A DNA stretch of 64,000 nucleotides from Yoonia sp. GTDB taxonomy: Bacteria; Pseudomonadota; Alphaproteobacteria; Rhodobacterales; Rhodobacteraceae. The DNA lies in the NCBI GenBank assembly GCA_029250945.1, contig JAQXEG010000022.1, forward strand, positions 1 through 64,000, read 5' to 3'. Shown here in pieces: positions 40,622-49,581 of this stretch (positions are counted from its first letter, which is position 1; each line of letters begins with the position of its first letter). The translations under genes were made by a program, and so were the position numbers. A model generated the notes under the pieces. The model did no database searches. It was given only the letters and a program-made list of their open reading frames with translations, and was not told the DNA's origin.

Positions 40622-41959
40622 ATGAGCAAGGCCATGAAAATCGCAATCGTGGACGATGAACAGGACATGCGTCAGTCCATTAGCCAATGGTTGGCCCTGT
40701 CCGGATTCGATACCGAAACATTTGCCAGCGCCGAAGACGCGCTACGCGGCCTGTCCAACGATTTCCCCGGCATTGTGGTGTCCGACATCAAGATGCCCGG
40801 CATGGACGGGATGCAATTTCTGCGCAAACTTAAGGGCGTCGACAGCTCTTTGCCAGTTATCATGATCACAGGTCATGGTGATGTGCCGATGGCCGTAGAG
40901 GCGATGCGCCTTGGCGCGTTTGATTTTCTGGAAAAGCCGTTCAACCCCGATCGGATGACCGAGCTTGCCAAAAAGGCGACCCAAGCCCGCCGCCTGACGC
41001 TTGATAACCGTGCGCTGCGCCGCGAATTGTCCGACGGTTCCGCGATTATCAAAAAGCTGATTGGCCAGTCCCAACCTATGGAACGGCTTAAGGAAGACAT
41101 CCTTGATCTTGGCCAAGCCGATGGCCATGTGCTGGTTGAGGGCGAAACAGGCACAGGCAAAACCCTTGTAGCCCATGCGCTGCACGCCGTTGGCGCCCGC
41201 GCGAGCAAGAAGTTCGTGATCTTGTCCTGCTCTGCCTTTGACGAAGAAACGTTAAGTCGCCGGATTTTCGGTCCCGCCCAAGATGACGAACCGATCCCCG
41301 CCATGGAAGAAGCCCGCGGCGGCACCCTTGTCCTTGAGGATATCGAGGCGCTGACAGGTCCGTTGCGATCGCGGCTGCTGACTGCGATTAACGATCAAGG
41401 TACGCCTGCGGAAACGCGCATCGTGGCGATTTGCAACCTGCAAGAACAGGATAAAACCTGCGAAAGCGTGCTGCGCCCTGATCTGTTCTACCGCCTCGCC
41501 GCCTTGCGGATCACGGTGCCGCCGCTGCGCCAGCGGGGCGAGGATATTTTGTCGTTGTTCACCCGCCTGTCCGAACAATTCGCCGAAGAATACGGCTGCG
41601 ATGCGCCAGAAGTATCGGCGCAAGAGGCCGCGCAATTGCTGCAAGCCCCTTGGCCCGGCAATGTGCGCCAGCTGATCAATGTGGCCGAACGCGCGGTGCT
41701 GCAAAACCGCCGCGGGACGGGGACAATTGCGTCACTGCTGATGGCCGACACCGAAGAGGACATTAAACCCGCCATGACGACCGAGGGCAAACCGCTTAAG
41801 GAATTCGTAGAGGCGTTTGAACGCATGTTGATCGACAACACGATGCGCCGCCACAAGGGCAGCATCTTCGCCGTCATGGAAGAGCTGTGCTTGCCGCGCC
41901 GGACCCTGAACGAGAAAATGGCCAAATACAGCTTGCAGCGGTCGGACTATTTGTCCTGA
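40622..41959 (+). CDS. dctD: DctD-type response regulator lacking the GAFTGA loop
   Basis: 445 residues: receiver (phosphoacceptor Asp in VVSDIKMPG, lysine in LEKPFNPDRM), AAA+ domain and Fis-type helix-turn-helix (LCLPRRTLNEKMAKYSL). Walker A is EGETGTGKTL and the sensor region RPDLFYRLAALRITVPPLRQR is intact. However, where sigma-54 activators have LFGHxxGAFTGA, this protein reads IFGPAQDDEPIPA, and Walker B is GGTLVLEDIE instead of GGTLFLDEIE. It probably cannot open sigma-54 promoters in the standard way and may act with the housekeeping sigma factor, as known for Rhodobacter capsulatus NtrC. Confidence 0.88.
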   Translation: MSKAMKIAIVDDEQDMRQSISQWLALSGFDTETFASAEDALRGLSNDFPGIVVSDIKMPGMDGMQFLRKLKGVDSSLPVIMITGHGDVPMAVEAMRLGAFDFLEKPFNPDRMTELAKKATQARRLTLDNRALRRELSDGSAIIKKLIGQSQPMERLKEDILDLGQADGHVLVEGETGTGKTLVAHALHAVGARASKKFVILSCSAFDEETLSRRIFGPAQDDEPIPAMEEARGGTLVLEDIEALTGPLRSRLLTAINDQGTPAETRIVAICNLQEQDKTCESVLRPDLFYRLAALRITVPPLRQRGEDILSLFTRLSEQFAEEYGCDAPEVSAQEAAQLLQAPWPGNVRQLINVAERAVLQNRRGTGTIASLLMADTEEDIKPAMTTEGKPLKEFVEAFERMLIDNTMRRHKGSIFAVMEELCLPRRTLNEKMAKYSLQRSDYLS

Positions 41960-42374
41960 TCATGGGGCGATCAGCCTCTGATTGCAACAATTAGGCTTGT
42001 TTTACCCCGCGTCGCTACCCTATGTATGAGATACGGATGTTCGCGCAATGGTGCGCGGTGTCGTCCGGTAGAATTCTTCTGTTGATTTAGCGGCTGGTTC
42101 CGCCATTCGGTAAATAACAGCTGATTTGGCCTTAAAACGGCCAGAGGAACGCCCAGGTCGCGCGGAAACCGATGCGCCGGGTCATGAATGGGTTCCCCCC
42201 AAACGGCGGGGAATCGGAGAAGCAACGCGATGCAACGCGCGCAGAACACAGGCAAATCACGGGTGGCCTTTTTGGCCGCATCATTTGCCTTTGCGCCCAT
42301 CGCCATTTTAGAAATCGCCCCAAATGCTGCTGCCCCTCCGGGGAGGCGTCGTTGCGCGCGATCGAATGGATACC
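41960..42374 (+). other. Long rne leader region without a gene
   Basis: 415 bases between dctD and rne with no supported gene. It contains a hairpin GGTTCCCC/GGGGAATC at about 42189-42213 and A/T-rich stretches before it. An open frame starting at ATG 42230 looks like a signal peptide (SRVAFLAASFAFAPIAIL) but runs into rne out of frame and is probably chance. A long structured 5' UTR allowing RNase E autoregulation, as in E. coli, is a reasonable guess. Confidence 0.4.
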
Positions 42375-44972
42375 ATGCCAAAGAAAATGCTAATCGATGC
42401 CACACACGCGGAAGAAACCCGCGTCGTTGTGGTCGACGGGAACAAAGTCGAAGAATTTGATTTTGAAAGCCAGTTTAAGCGTCAGCTTGCTGGGAATATC
42501 TATCTGGCCAAAGTTACACGGGTTGAACCGTCCCTGCAGGCTGCGTTTGTGGACTATGGTGGCAATCGCCACGGGTTCCTTGCGTTCTCGGAAATTCACC
42601 CTGATTACTACCAGATTCCCGTCGTGGATCGCGAAGCCCTTTTGGCCGAGGAAAAGGCCTATGCCGAAAGCCTGAAGGCCGAAGATGACGAGGACGAGAA
42701 GCCCAAGAAACGCCGCCGGTCTCGCAGCCGCACAAAAGCCGCTGAAACCGTCGAGGATGCGGTCGTCACCGCAGAGGCTGCACCTGCGGAAGATGGCGAA
42801 GATGCCGCTGCGGACGTGGCGGGTATGGAAACCATTGATATGGACGCTGACGCAGCACCAGAGGCCGCCGAAGATCAAACTGACGATGCGCAGCCCGACC
42901 TAGATGAAGACGGTGAGCCGCAAAAGGCCGATGCATCTGCGAAGGATGAAAACATCGAAAGCGTCGCAACCGAGGACGATAGCGATGAAGTGCGCCCTGT
43001 ACGCAAGCCACGCCCCAAGCGGTACAAAATCCAAGAGGTCATCAAGGTTCGCCAGATCCTTCTGATCCAAGTTGTGAAAGAAGAGCGCGGCAACAAGGGC
43101 GCTGCCCTGACCACATATCTGTCGCTAGCCGGTCGTTACTGTGTCTTGATGCCAAACACCGCACGCGGTGGCGGGATTAGCCGCAAGATTACCAACGCTG
43201 CCGACCGCAAAAAGCTCAAGGAAATTGCGAACGGGATGGAGGTGCCGGATGGCGCTGGCCTGATCATTCGCACCGCAGGGTCCCAGCGGACCAAGGCCGA
43301 GATCAAGCGTGACTATGAATATTTGCAACGTATGTGGGAACAAATCCGTTCGCTGACGCTGCAATCCATCGCGCCGGCGAAAATCTATGAAGAAGGTGAC
43401 CTGATCAAACGCTCCATCCGTGATCTTTATAACAAAGAGATCGATGAGGTGATTGTTGCGGGCGAGGCGGGGTATCGCACGGCCAAGGACTTCATGAAAA
43501 TGATCATGCCGTCCCACGCCAAGAACGTGAAACGCTATACTGAAAAACTGCCGCTTTATGCGCGCTATCAGGTTGAGGGTTACCTGAACGGGATGTTCAA
43601 CCCGACTGTGCAATTGCCTTCGGGTGGCTACATCGTGATTGGGATCACAGAGGCGCTGGTTGCTGTTGACGTGAACTCCGGCCGCGCGACCAAAGAAGGC
43701 TCAATCGAGCAGACCGCGACCAAGACGAACCTCGAGGCCGCCGAAGAGGTGGCGCGCCAGATGCGTTTGCGCGACCTTGCCGGTCTGATCGTGATCGACT
43801 TTATCGACATGGATGAGCGTAAGAACAACATCGCCGTTGAAAAGCGCTTGAAGGACAAACTGAAAACCGATCGGGCCCGTATTCAAGTGGGCCGGATTTC
43901 AGGCTTTGGCCTGCTTGAGATGTCACGCCAGCGTTTGCGCCCTGGTATGCTCGAGGCGACGACGCAGATGTGCGGCCACTGCCACGGCACTGGTCTGTTG
44001 CGGTCGGATGACAACGTGTCCTTGTCGATCCTGCGGTCCTTGGAAGAGGAGGGAGTGCGCGGTCGGTCAAAAGAGGTGCTTGTGAAGGCGCCGATTTCCA
44101 TCGCGAACTTCCTTATCAACGGCAAGCGTGAACACATCGCCGATGTCGAGGCACGTTATGGCATGTCCGTGCGGATTGAATGTGATCCGACCCTCGTGTC
44201 GCCTGATTTTGCGATTGAAAAGTTCAGGACAGCCACGCGCGTTGTCGCCGAGGCACCCGTTGTTGTAGCGACTGCGGCGATGATGGATGACGACGATGAT
44301 ATCTTGTTGTCCAGCACGGATGGGGAAGAGGTCGAAGCCGTCGCAGAAGAGACTGAGGCCGAAGATCGCCCCCGCAAGAAGCGTCGCCGTCGTCGGCGTC
44401 GTGGTCGTGGTGGTAACGGTGGTGAAAACGCCCAAGAGGGTGCAGAGCAGCAGCAGGCAGAGGGTGAAGACCCCGCAGCCACAGCTGATGCAGAAGCACC
44501 AGCCGAAGCGACCGAGGAACCGCCTGCTGAAAAGCCAAAGCGGACGCGTTCGCGCAGCCGCAAAAAGCCGGAGGCCGCAGACGCGCCCACTGATGCAGAA
44601 CAAGTAGCCGATGCCCCGTCTGATGACGGACCTGCCGATGAAACCCCAGCCGAGAAGCCAAAGCGCGCCCGTCGGTCACGCAAAAAGGTAGAAGAAGCAC
44701 CAGCAGAAGTAGCTGTTGCCGATGCACCTGCGGCCGAAGCCGATGCTCCAGAGGCAGAGGAAAAACCAAAGCCAAAACGCAAAAGCCGCGCCAAGCCAAA
44801 AGCCGAAGCCGCACCAGCGGTAGAGCCAGAGGTCGCAGCCGAAGCACCGGTTGAGGCACCAGTAGTAGAGGCAGCCGCACCTGAGGTGAAGGCAGCAGAA
44901 CCCACGCCAGAACCCGAACCCGCAAAGGCTGATAAGCCGAAGCGCAAAGGCTGGTGGTCACTGGGACGCTAA
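42375..44972 (+). CDS. rne: Ribonuclease E
   Basis: 865-residue endoribonuclease that initiates mRNA decay and processes rRNA and tRNA. It starts MPKKMLIDATHAEETRVVVV. The S1 domain (residues 38-215) is interrupted by an acidic insert of about 130 residues, as usual in alphaproteobacteria. The DNase I-like catalytic part has VDVNSGRATKEGSIEQTA and VIDFIDMDE. The zinc-link is CGHCHGTG. The C-terminal third is unstructured, with repeated PAEKPKRxRSR-like and proline/alanine/glutamate blocks that would hold degradosome partners. It ends KRKGWWSLGR. Confidence 0.96.
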   Translation: MPKKMLIDATHAEETRVVVVDGNKVEEFDFESQFKRQLAGNIYLAKVTRVEPSLQAAFVDYGGNRHGFLAFSEIHPDYYQIPVVDREALLAEEKAYAESLKAEDDEDEKPKKRRRSRSRTKAAETVEDAVVTAEAAPAEDGEDAAADVAGMETIDMDADAAPEAAEDQTDDAQPDLDEDGEPQKADASAKDENIESVATEDDSDEVRPVRKPRPKRYKIQEVIKVRQILLIQVVKEERGNKGAALTTYLSLAGRYCVLMPNTARGGGISRKITNAADRKKLKEIANGMEVPDGAGLIIRTAGSQRTKAEIKRDYEYLQRMWEQIRSLTLQSIAPAKIYEEGDLIKRSIRDLYNKEIDEVIVAGEAGYRTAKDFMKMIMPSHAKNVKRYTEKLPLYARYQVEGYLNGMFNPTVQLPSGGYIVIGITEALVAVDVNSGRATKEGSIEQTATKTNLEAAEEVARQMRLRDLAGLIVIDFIDMDERKNNIAVEKRLKDKLKTDRARIQVGRISGFGLLEMSRQRLRPGMLEATTQMCGHCHGTGLLRSDDNVSLSILRSLEEEGVRGRSKEVLVKAPISIANFLINGKREHIADVEARYGMSVRIECDPTLVSPDFAIEKFRTATRVVAEAPVVVATAAMMDDDDDILLSSTDGEEVEAVAEETEAEDRPRKKRRRRRRRGRGGNGGENAQEGAEQQQAEGEDPAATADAEAPAEATEEPPAEKPKRTRSRSRKKPEAADAPTDAEQVADAPSDDGPADETPAEKPKRARRSRKKVEEAPAEVAVADAPAAEADAPEAEEKPKPKRKSRAKPKAEAAPAVEPEVAAEAPVEAPVVEAAAPEVKAAEPTPEPEPAKADKPKRKGWWSLGR

Positions 44973-44978
44973 ATAAGC

Positions 44979-45010
44979 AAAGGGCCGCATCATGTGGTGC
45001 GGCCCTTTTG
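44979..45010. terminator. Terminator after rne (bidirectional)
   Basis: GGGCCGCA/TGCGGCCC perfect 8-base stem with A-rich left and TTTT right flanks, between the convergent rne and TusA-like genes. Confidence 0.85.
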
Positions 45011-45235
45011 CTATCCGCCTTTGCGAATAATATATCGCTGGGCGGCTTCTTGGTCCGTGACCGACACCAGATCATGCCCGGCCTCTGCGCAGAAATGTGG
45101 CATATCGACGATCGCGGCAGGATCATCAGCCAGCACATGCAATTCGTCACCTGCGGCCAATCTCTGCAAATGTTTGCGGGCCTTCAGTACAGGTAAGGGG
45201 CAAAGCAGCCCCGTGGCATCCAGATCATGTTTCAT
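45011..45235 (-). CDS. TusA/SirA-like sulfur carrier protein
   Basis: 74 residues from ATG 45235. The family motif is LDATGLLCPLPVLKARKHL, with the persulfide cysteine in CPxP. TusA-type proteins relay sulfur for thiouridine or cofactor synthesis, or regulate other sulfur pathways. The start is placed 13 codons inside the longest frame because the family begins there. It is divergent from ccdA, another thiol-related gene, with a 93-base gap. Confidence 0.88.
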   Translation of the reverse strand: MKHDLDATGLLCPLPVLKARKHLQRLAAGDELHVLADDPAAIVDMPHFCAEAGHDLVSVTDQEAAQRYIIRKGG

Positions 45236-45328
45236 GCCGCTATCGCTACCGTAGATGTTACAAGTCGTAAACACACCTGTGACGATCCGGGACGTGACGC
45301 CGCATCAAAGCTCGCATAGGTAGGGGAC

Positions 45329-46084
45329 ATGTTAGAAGCCACCCAGATCCTCGACGCCTCGATTTTGCCCGCGATGTTTATCGCGGCTTTCGCTGGCCTG
45401 TTGTCATTCCTGTCGCCCTGCGTGCTGCCGATTGTGCCGCCTTATCTAGCCTATATGGGCGGCGTGTCCGTTGACGATATGGAGGACGCCGCCGCATCGC
45501 GCCGCCGCGTTTTGATGGCTGCGGTGTTCTTTGTGCTTGGGCTGTCGACGGTTTTCTTGTTGCTGGGGTTCGCATTCTCCGCACTTGGACGGGTGTTCTT
45601 ACAGTTCCAAGAATACTTCACGACCATCGCGGGGATCGTCGTGATGATCTTTGGCGCGCATTTCGTGGGCGTTTACCGGATCGGTTTCTTGGATCGCGAG
45701 GCGCGGGTGGACACTGGCGACCGTGGTGGATCCGCTTTCGGCGCCTATATCCTTGGGCTTGCGTTTGCGTTTGGCTGGACACCTTGTTTGGGTCCAATCC
45801 TTGGCACGATCCTCAGCCTTGCGGCGTCAGAGGCGTCGCTGACACGCGGCACGGTTTTGCTGGCGACATATGCGCTTGGCCTTGGTATCCCGTTTTTGCT
45901 CGTTGCGGCTTTTTTCCCACGGCTCAAGGGACCTATGGTATGGATGAAGCGGCATATGTCGCGGATTGAACGGGTTTCCGGCCTTTTGCTGTGGACCGTC
46001 GGGCTGATGATGCTGACGGGGCAATTCACAGCATTTAGCTGGTGGTTGCTGGAACGGTTCCCCGCATTGGCGACATTAGGCTAG
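45329..46084 (+). CDS. ccdA: Cytochrome c biogenesis protein CcdA
   Basis: 251-residue inner-membrane protein with six helices of the DsbD/CcdA family, carrying reducing equivalents from thioredoxin to the periplasm for cytochrome c maturation. Redox cysteines are in LSFLSPCVLPIVPPYLAYMGG and AFGWTPCLGPILG. It stands before the interrupted hydrolase by 59 bases; functional linkage to it is doubtful. Confidence 0.95.
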   Translation: MLEATQILDASILPAMFIAAFAGLLSFLSPCVLPIVPPYLAYMGGVSVDDMEDAAASRRRVLMAAVFFVLGLSTVFLLLGFAFSALGRVFLQFQEYFTTIAGIVVMIFGAHFVGVYRIGFLDREARVDTGDRGGSAFGAYILGLAFAFGWTPCLGPILGTILSLAASEASLTRGTVLLATYALGLGIPFLLVAAFFPRLKGPMVWMKRHMSRIERVSGLLLWTVGLMMLTGQFTAFSWWLLERFPALATLG

Positions 46085-46143
46085 GGGCTTAAGTCCGCCA
46101 AACTTATCGGTTAGGCTGTCATCAAAGCAGTAACAGACCGATC

Positions 46144-47364
46144 ATGACCGCAACCCAAGATCATCGCGTGCGCAAGCGGCGGGTGTCTTACATCCTCGGC
46201 TATGACCCGATCCATTCGCGCCGCTATCGGGAACTGTATCGCACCGAAAGCGGGAAGCAGGCGCAGATCAGTAGTTACACAATTGGTCAATCACCCCAGA
46301 CAGCTAGCGGCCCCTTTGGCTGGCATATGGATGCGTAAATTGACGGGGTCGGGGTCAATGCGGACATCGGCGTCCTGCTGTGATCGGACATCGTGCGCGA
46401 CAGCATGGAAACCTCTGTTCCCGCGACCTATCTGCAACTGATCCGCACGGCGTGGACCTATATCAGTACCGGTGCGCTGCGGCGGTTGATGTGGATGCGC
46501 AAGGGGCCGGTGATTGCCGCGCTTTACCCTGTAGGGATGCTGATCCTGCAACTGCTGATCGCCGTGGGATTGGGGGCTGTTCCGCATGCCTTATTGTCCG
46601 GCTTTGGTAAAATCGACGCGCTTGTGGGTTATCTGGCATGGGGCGTGATCATCGTGGCTGTGCTGCGGTGGTTCAAATCCAAAGACAACAAGTTTTTCGC
46701 CTACTACCTGGTGCATGATTATGCATTCTCAGCCCGGTGGCGCGGTGCAAACCCCGAAGCGCTCGAAACGCGGATGACCACATTAGCAGATACCATCGCC
46801 GCGGCCCTGACAGCGGACGTGGATGAGGTGCTGATCCTCGGGCATTCATCGGGCGCCCATCTGGCCGTGTCAATTTTGGCGGATATCATGCGGTCAGGGC
46901 GGGTGCCTGCGGGCGGGCCCAAGCTGGCGTTCTCGTCGCTGGGTCAAGTCGTGCCGATGATGTCATTTCTACCAGACGCGGGACGTTTATGCGGTGATCT
47001 GGCCTATCTGAGCACCGCTGACAATTTCACATGGATCGACGTGACCGCCCCCGGGGACGGTTGCGCTTTTGCAATGTGTGATCCGGTTGCCGCCAGCGGG
47101 GTCTCGCCTGCCGATCAGAAATGGCCGCTAATCATTTCTGCGGCGTTTACCAAATCGCTACAGCCCGCCACGTGGAAGGCGCTGCGTTGGCGATTCTTTC
47201 GTCTGCATTTCCAATATCTTTGCGCGTTGGATCGGCCCAAAGACTATGACTATTTTCAGATCACAGCTGGCCCCATGACCCTTGCGGATCGGTACGCGGG
47301 CCGCCCGCCGTCCAAGTCGCGGATTGATATGGTTGCGTCCAAATACACGAGCGTGACATCATGA
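46144..47364 (+). pseudogene. Alpha/beta hydrolase-like membrane protein with two nonsense codons
   Basis: One continuous frame runs from ATG 46144 to the stop at 47364 but is broken by TAA at 46336-46338 and TGA at 46381-46383. Between and after them coding continues (IDGVGVNADIGVLL, then SDIVRDSMETSVPATYLQLIRTAW). The protein has a basic N-terminus (RRVSYILGYDP), two hydrophobic helices and the nucleophile elbow GHSSGAH. The TGA stands where tryptophan would fit (LLWSDI). A shorter product from ATG 46405 would keep the hydrolase core but lose the first 87 codons. The next gene, a P450, overlaps its stop by ATGA. Confidence 0.75.
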
Positions 47365-48716
47365 TCCCGCCCAAGCCGCTATCACGCCCTGAAAAGGTAT
47401 CGGTGTTGCGGTATATGAAGCTGTTTCGCGCTGACATCCTGTCAGTGCAACCTGCTAAACTGTACCGCGTATGGATGGTCGAGTTTAAGACGCCGTTTTT
47501 CCGCAGTTTTATAGTCAATGATCCCAGACTGATCAAAACCGTGCTGAATGAACGTCCCGATGATTTCCCGAAATCCGACAGGATCGGCGCGGGACTGCGG
47601 CCCTTGCTGGGAGATAGTGTGTTCTTGACGAATGGTGATCAGTGGAAACGCCAAAGGCGGATTATCGACCCCGCGTTTGAGGGCGGCCGCTTGTGCGACA
47701 CCTATCCTGCGATCCATGCGGCTGGGGTCGCGTCTGTAGCCCGGCTTACAACCATCGCCGATGGTACGCCGCAAGAAGTTGAGGTCGAGACGAGCCACGT
47801 TGCCGCTGATATCATAGTCCGCACGCTGTTTTCGATCCCAATCGATGATCAGGTCGCGACAGAAGTGTTGGATGCCTTTCGCAGCTATCAGCGCACACAG
47901 CCAATCTTGAACCTTGCCGCGTTTATTCCCGGTCTTAAACGGATGCCACGGTTTTTCCGGTCCGAGACAAAGACGACAGCGCGTAAAATCAGGGGGCTGA
48001 TCACTGGTCTGACGCAGGCCCGACTGGATGCGATTGAGGCGGGCGAAGCCACCGGCGATATGGCGACCAAGATCATGACAACCCAAGATCCCCAAACGGG
48101 CGAGACATTCAGCGTGGATGAAATGGTCGAGCAAGTCGCAATCTTCTTTTTGGCGGGGCATGAAACAAGTGCGTCGGCGATTGCTTGGGCGCTGTATCTG
48201 CTGGCGCTTTATCCCGAATGGCAGGATCAATTGGCGGATGAGGCTGCTGCGGTGTCGGATGATTTCGCCACCGTGTCCAAGCTACGCCTGACCCGCGATA
48301 TGTTCCGAGAGGCGCTACGCCTATATCCGCCTGTCCCCATGATGGTCCGAGAGGCGACATGCCTCGAACACTTCCGCGACCGTGATGTGACCAAAGGTGC
48401 GCAGGTTGTGCTGTCGTCGTGGCATCTGCACCGTCACACGCGGCTTTGGGATAATCCTGACGGCTTTGATCCGACCCGTTGGGCGACGGAGAATGGCAAG
48501 ACATGCGCAGGTGATGCTTACATGCCGTTTTCCAGCGGGCCACGTATCTGCACCGGTGCCGGATTTGCGATGATCGAAGGGGTGACATTGCTGATGATGC
48601 TCGTGCGTCATTTCAAGTTTGAAGTGGTGCCTGACAAAACACCGGAGCCTGTCGCCCATCTGACCGTGCGGGCACGCGATGACATCTGGCTGCGATACGT
48701 CCCACGAAAACCATAG
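47361..48716 (+). CDS. Cytochrome P450
   Basis: 451-residue heme-thiolate monooxygenase. The I-helix oxygen motif is AGHETSAS, the ExxR motif is EALRLYPPVP, the PERF region is FDPTRW, and the heme loop FSSGPRICTGAGFAMIE places the ligand at Cys397. The layout resembles fatty-acid or sterol-type P450s (E class), which need separate redox partners; none is nearby. It is coupled to the upstream hydrolase frame by ATGA overlap. Substrate unknown. Confidence 0.95.
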   Translation: MIPPKPLSRPEKVSVLRYMKLFRADILSVQPAKLYRVWMVEFKTPFFRSFIVNDPRLIKTVLNERPDDFPKSDRIGAGLRPLLGDSVFLTNGDQWKRQRRIIDPAFEGGRLCDTYPAIHAAGVASVARLTTIADGTPQEVEVETSHVAADIIVRTLFSIPIDDQVATEVLDAFRSYQRTQPILNLAAFIPGLKRMPRFFRSETKTTARKIRGLITGLTQARLDAIEAGEATGDMATKIMTTQDPQTGETFSVDEMVEQVAIFFLAGHETSASAIAWALYLLALYPEWQDQLADEAAAVSDDFATVSKLRLTRDMFREALRLYPPVPMMVREATCLEHFRDRDVTKGAQVVLSSWHLHRHTRLWDNPDGFDPTRWATENGKTCAGDAYMPFSSGPRICTGAGFAMIEGVTLLMMLVRHFKFEVVPDKTPEPVAHLTVRARDDIWLRYVPRKP

Positions 48717-48812
48717 CTGTTCGTATCCATGCAATGGTGCCGCATAATCCGCGGGAACTGTTGCGGGAACGGAAACAACGCCTGAAACCGCGCCATATTT
48801 TTGCTGCATTGG

Positions 48813-48827
48813 TTAAGGCTTTGTTAA
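48813..48827 (+). promoter_or_regulatory. Candidate CtrA-binding site
   Basis: TTAAGGCTTTGTTAA matches TTAA-N7-TTAA exactly. It lies in the 446-base gap after the P450 gene, 124 bases upstream of a small plus-strand frame starting at 48951. The spacing resembles a promoter for that frame. Confidence 0.45.
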
Positions 48828-48950
48828 TAAACGATTTACCAAGGTTTTGGCGGGCTCAGACGCGTGAAACGCGCAACAATGATCTGCAATTTGTCAAAAA
48901 TATGTTAGAGGAAACCTGCGGTGGGGGCCGCACTATTCGGGATCGAAGTT

Positions 48951-49188
48951 ATGATCGCACTTAATTCTCTGAAGCCGCGGAACCTGCTGTCCGTCGCCCT
49001 GCGTCCTGCTTGGCGAAAAGAAGATGGATGTTGGCTATGATCCATATGGCCCTGAGCCTACGCAACCCAACGACTTCGCCGCGATTTTCCAGCTGCACTA
49101 CGGCAAATCTGATCCGCATGTTTTGACCAAGCGAGAACAGTTTGAGCATGACAGCTTGCTCACTATTCGTGAGATTTTGCCTCACTAA
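48951..49188 (+). other. Possible frameshifted small gene behind CtrA-type box
   Basis: ATG 48951 begins MIALNSLKPRNLLSVALRPAWRKEDG and stops early at 49038-49040. In another frame from ATG 49024 a protein-like 54-residue sequence follows (MDVGYDPYGPEPTQPNDFAA, with FQLHYGKSDPHVL and a C-terminal SLLTIREILPH). Joining the frames near 49022 would give one protein of about 80 residues. No family recognised. The end overlaps the convergent RHH gene by 26 bases. The alternative is a real 54-residue protein alone, or chance. Confidence 0.35.
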
Positions 49189-49408
49189 CGGGCAGGGCGC
49201 TTTGCAAGCGCCGTAGCACGAACAACCGTATGGCTGACGCTAGCCCGATATCATCACGGCGGGCATCAATCTCTGCGGCCAACCCGTTAATGGTTTTCTC
49301 GTCAGCCGCTGCGATATCGACAAAGGCGCGCCAGAATGCATCCTCTAGCGATACACTTGTCCGGTGTCCGCGTAGCGTTAGCGACCGTTTGACCGGCCGC
49401 CCGCTCAT
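49163..49408 (-). CDS. Ribbon-helix-helix domain protein
   Basis: 81 residues resembling the RHH_4 family ([33 protein letters not shown]). The basic strand followed by two helices indicates DNA binding or a related regulatory role. Its ATG overlaps the stop of the DUF4169 gene (ATGA), which in turn overlaps fumC. Function and targets unknown. Confidence 0.85.
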   Translation of the reverse strand: MSGRPVKRSLTLRGHRTSVSLEDAFWRAFVDIAAADEKTINGLAAEIDARRDDIGLASAIRLFVLRRLQSALPVSEAKSHE

Positions 49409-49581
49409 TCGTCTTCGAACTTTAGCTGTGACAATCGCGCAGAGGCCAGATCAGCCTGTACTGCCTCGAATACCCGCTCGGCCTTTGTCCGGCCAAAGCG
49501 TACGGCGTTTGCATCCGCTGTTGCCTTATCCTTAGCCTTTGATTTTGCCTTGCGGGCCTTGTTGAGGTTTACAACGTTCAT
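49405..49581 (-). CDS. DUF4169 small basic protein
   Basis: 58 residues: [20 protein letters not shown], then FGRTKAE and a helical end [12 protein letters not shown]. It matches the short, lysine/alanine-rich DUF4169 pattern. It is coupled on both sides by ATGA overlaps (fumC upstream, RHH protein downstream), strong evidence that it is translated. Role unknown. Confidence 0.85.
   Translation of the reverse strand: MNVVNLNKARKAKSKAKDKATADANAVRFGRTKAERVFEAVQADLASARLSQLKFEDE

Noticed and set aside
42188-42460. Frame with signal-peptide-like sequence upstream of and overlapping rne
   Set aside because: It runs far into rne in a different frame with arginine-rich text, and no clear ribosome site or homologous family was recognised.
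44156-45150. Long minus-strand frames antisense to the 3' third of rne
   Set aside because: They arise from the low-complexity Ala/Pro/Glu/Lys coding repeats of RNase E and read as monotonous Ser/Ala or Leu/Arg-rich text.
2828-46383. Alternative genetic code or programmed readthrough explaining the in-frame stops
   Set aside because: TAG, TAA and TGA all occur as interruptions, several genes also have frameshifts, and intact genes such as alaS, recA and rne end normally at such codons.
48961-49185. 74-codon minus-strand frame next to the RHH gene
   Set aside because: It lacks a ribosome site and family features and overlaps the more protein-like plus-strand sequence.
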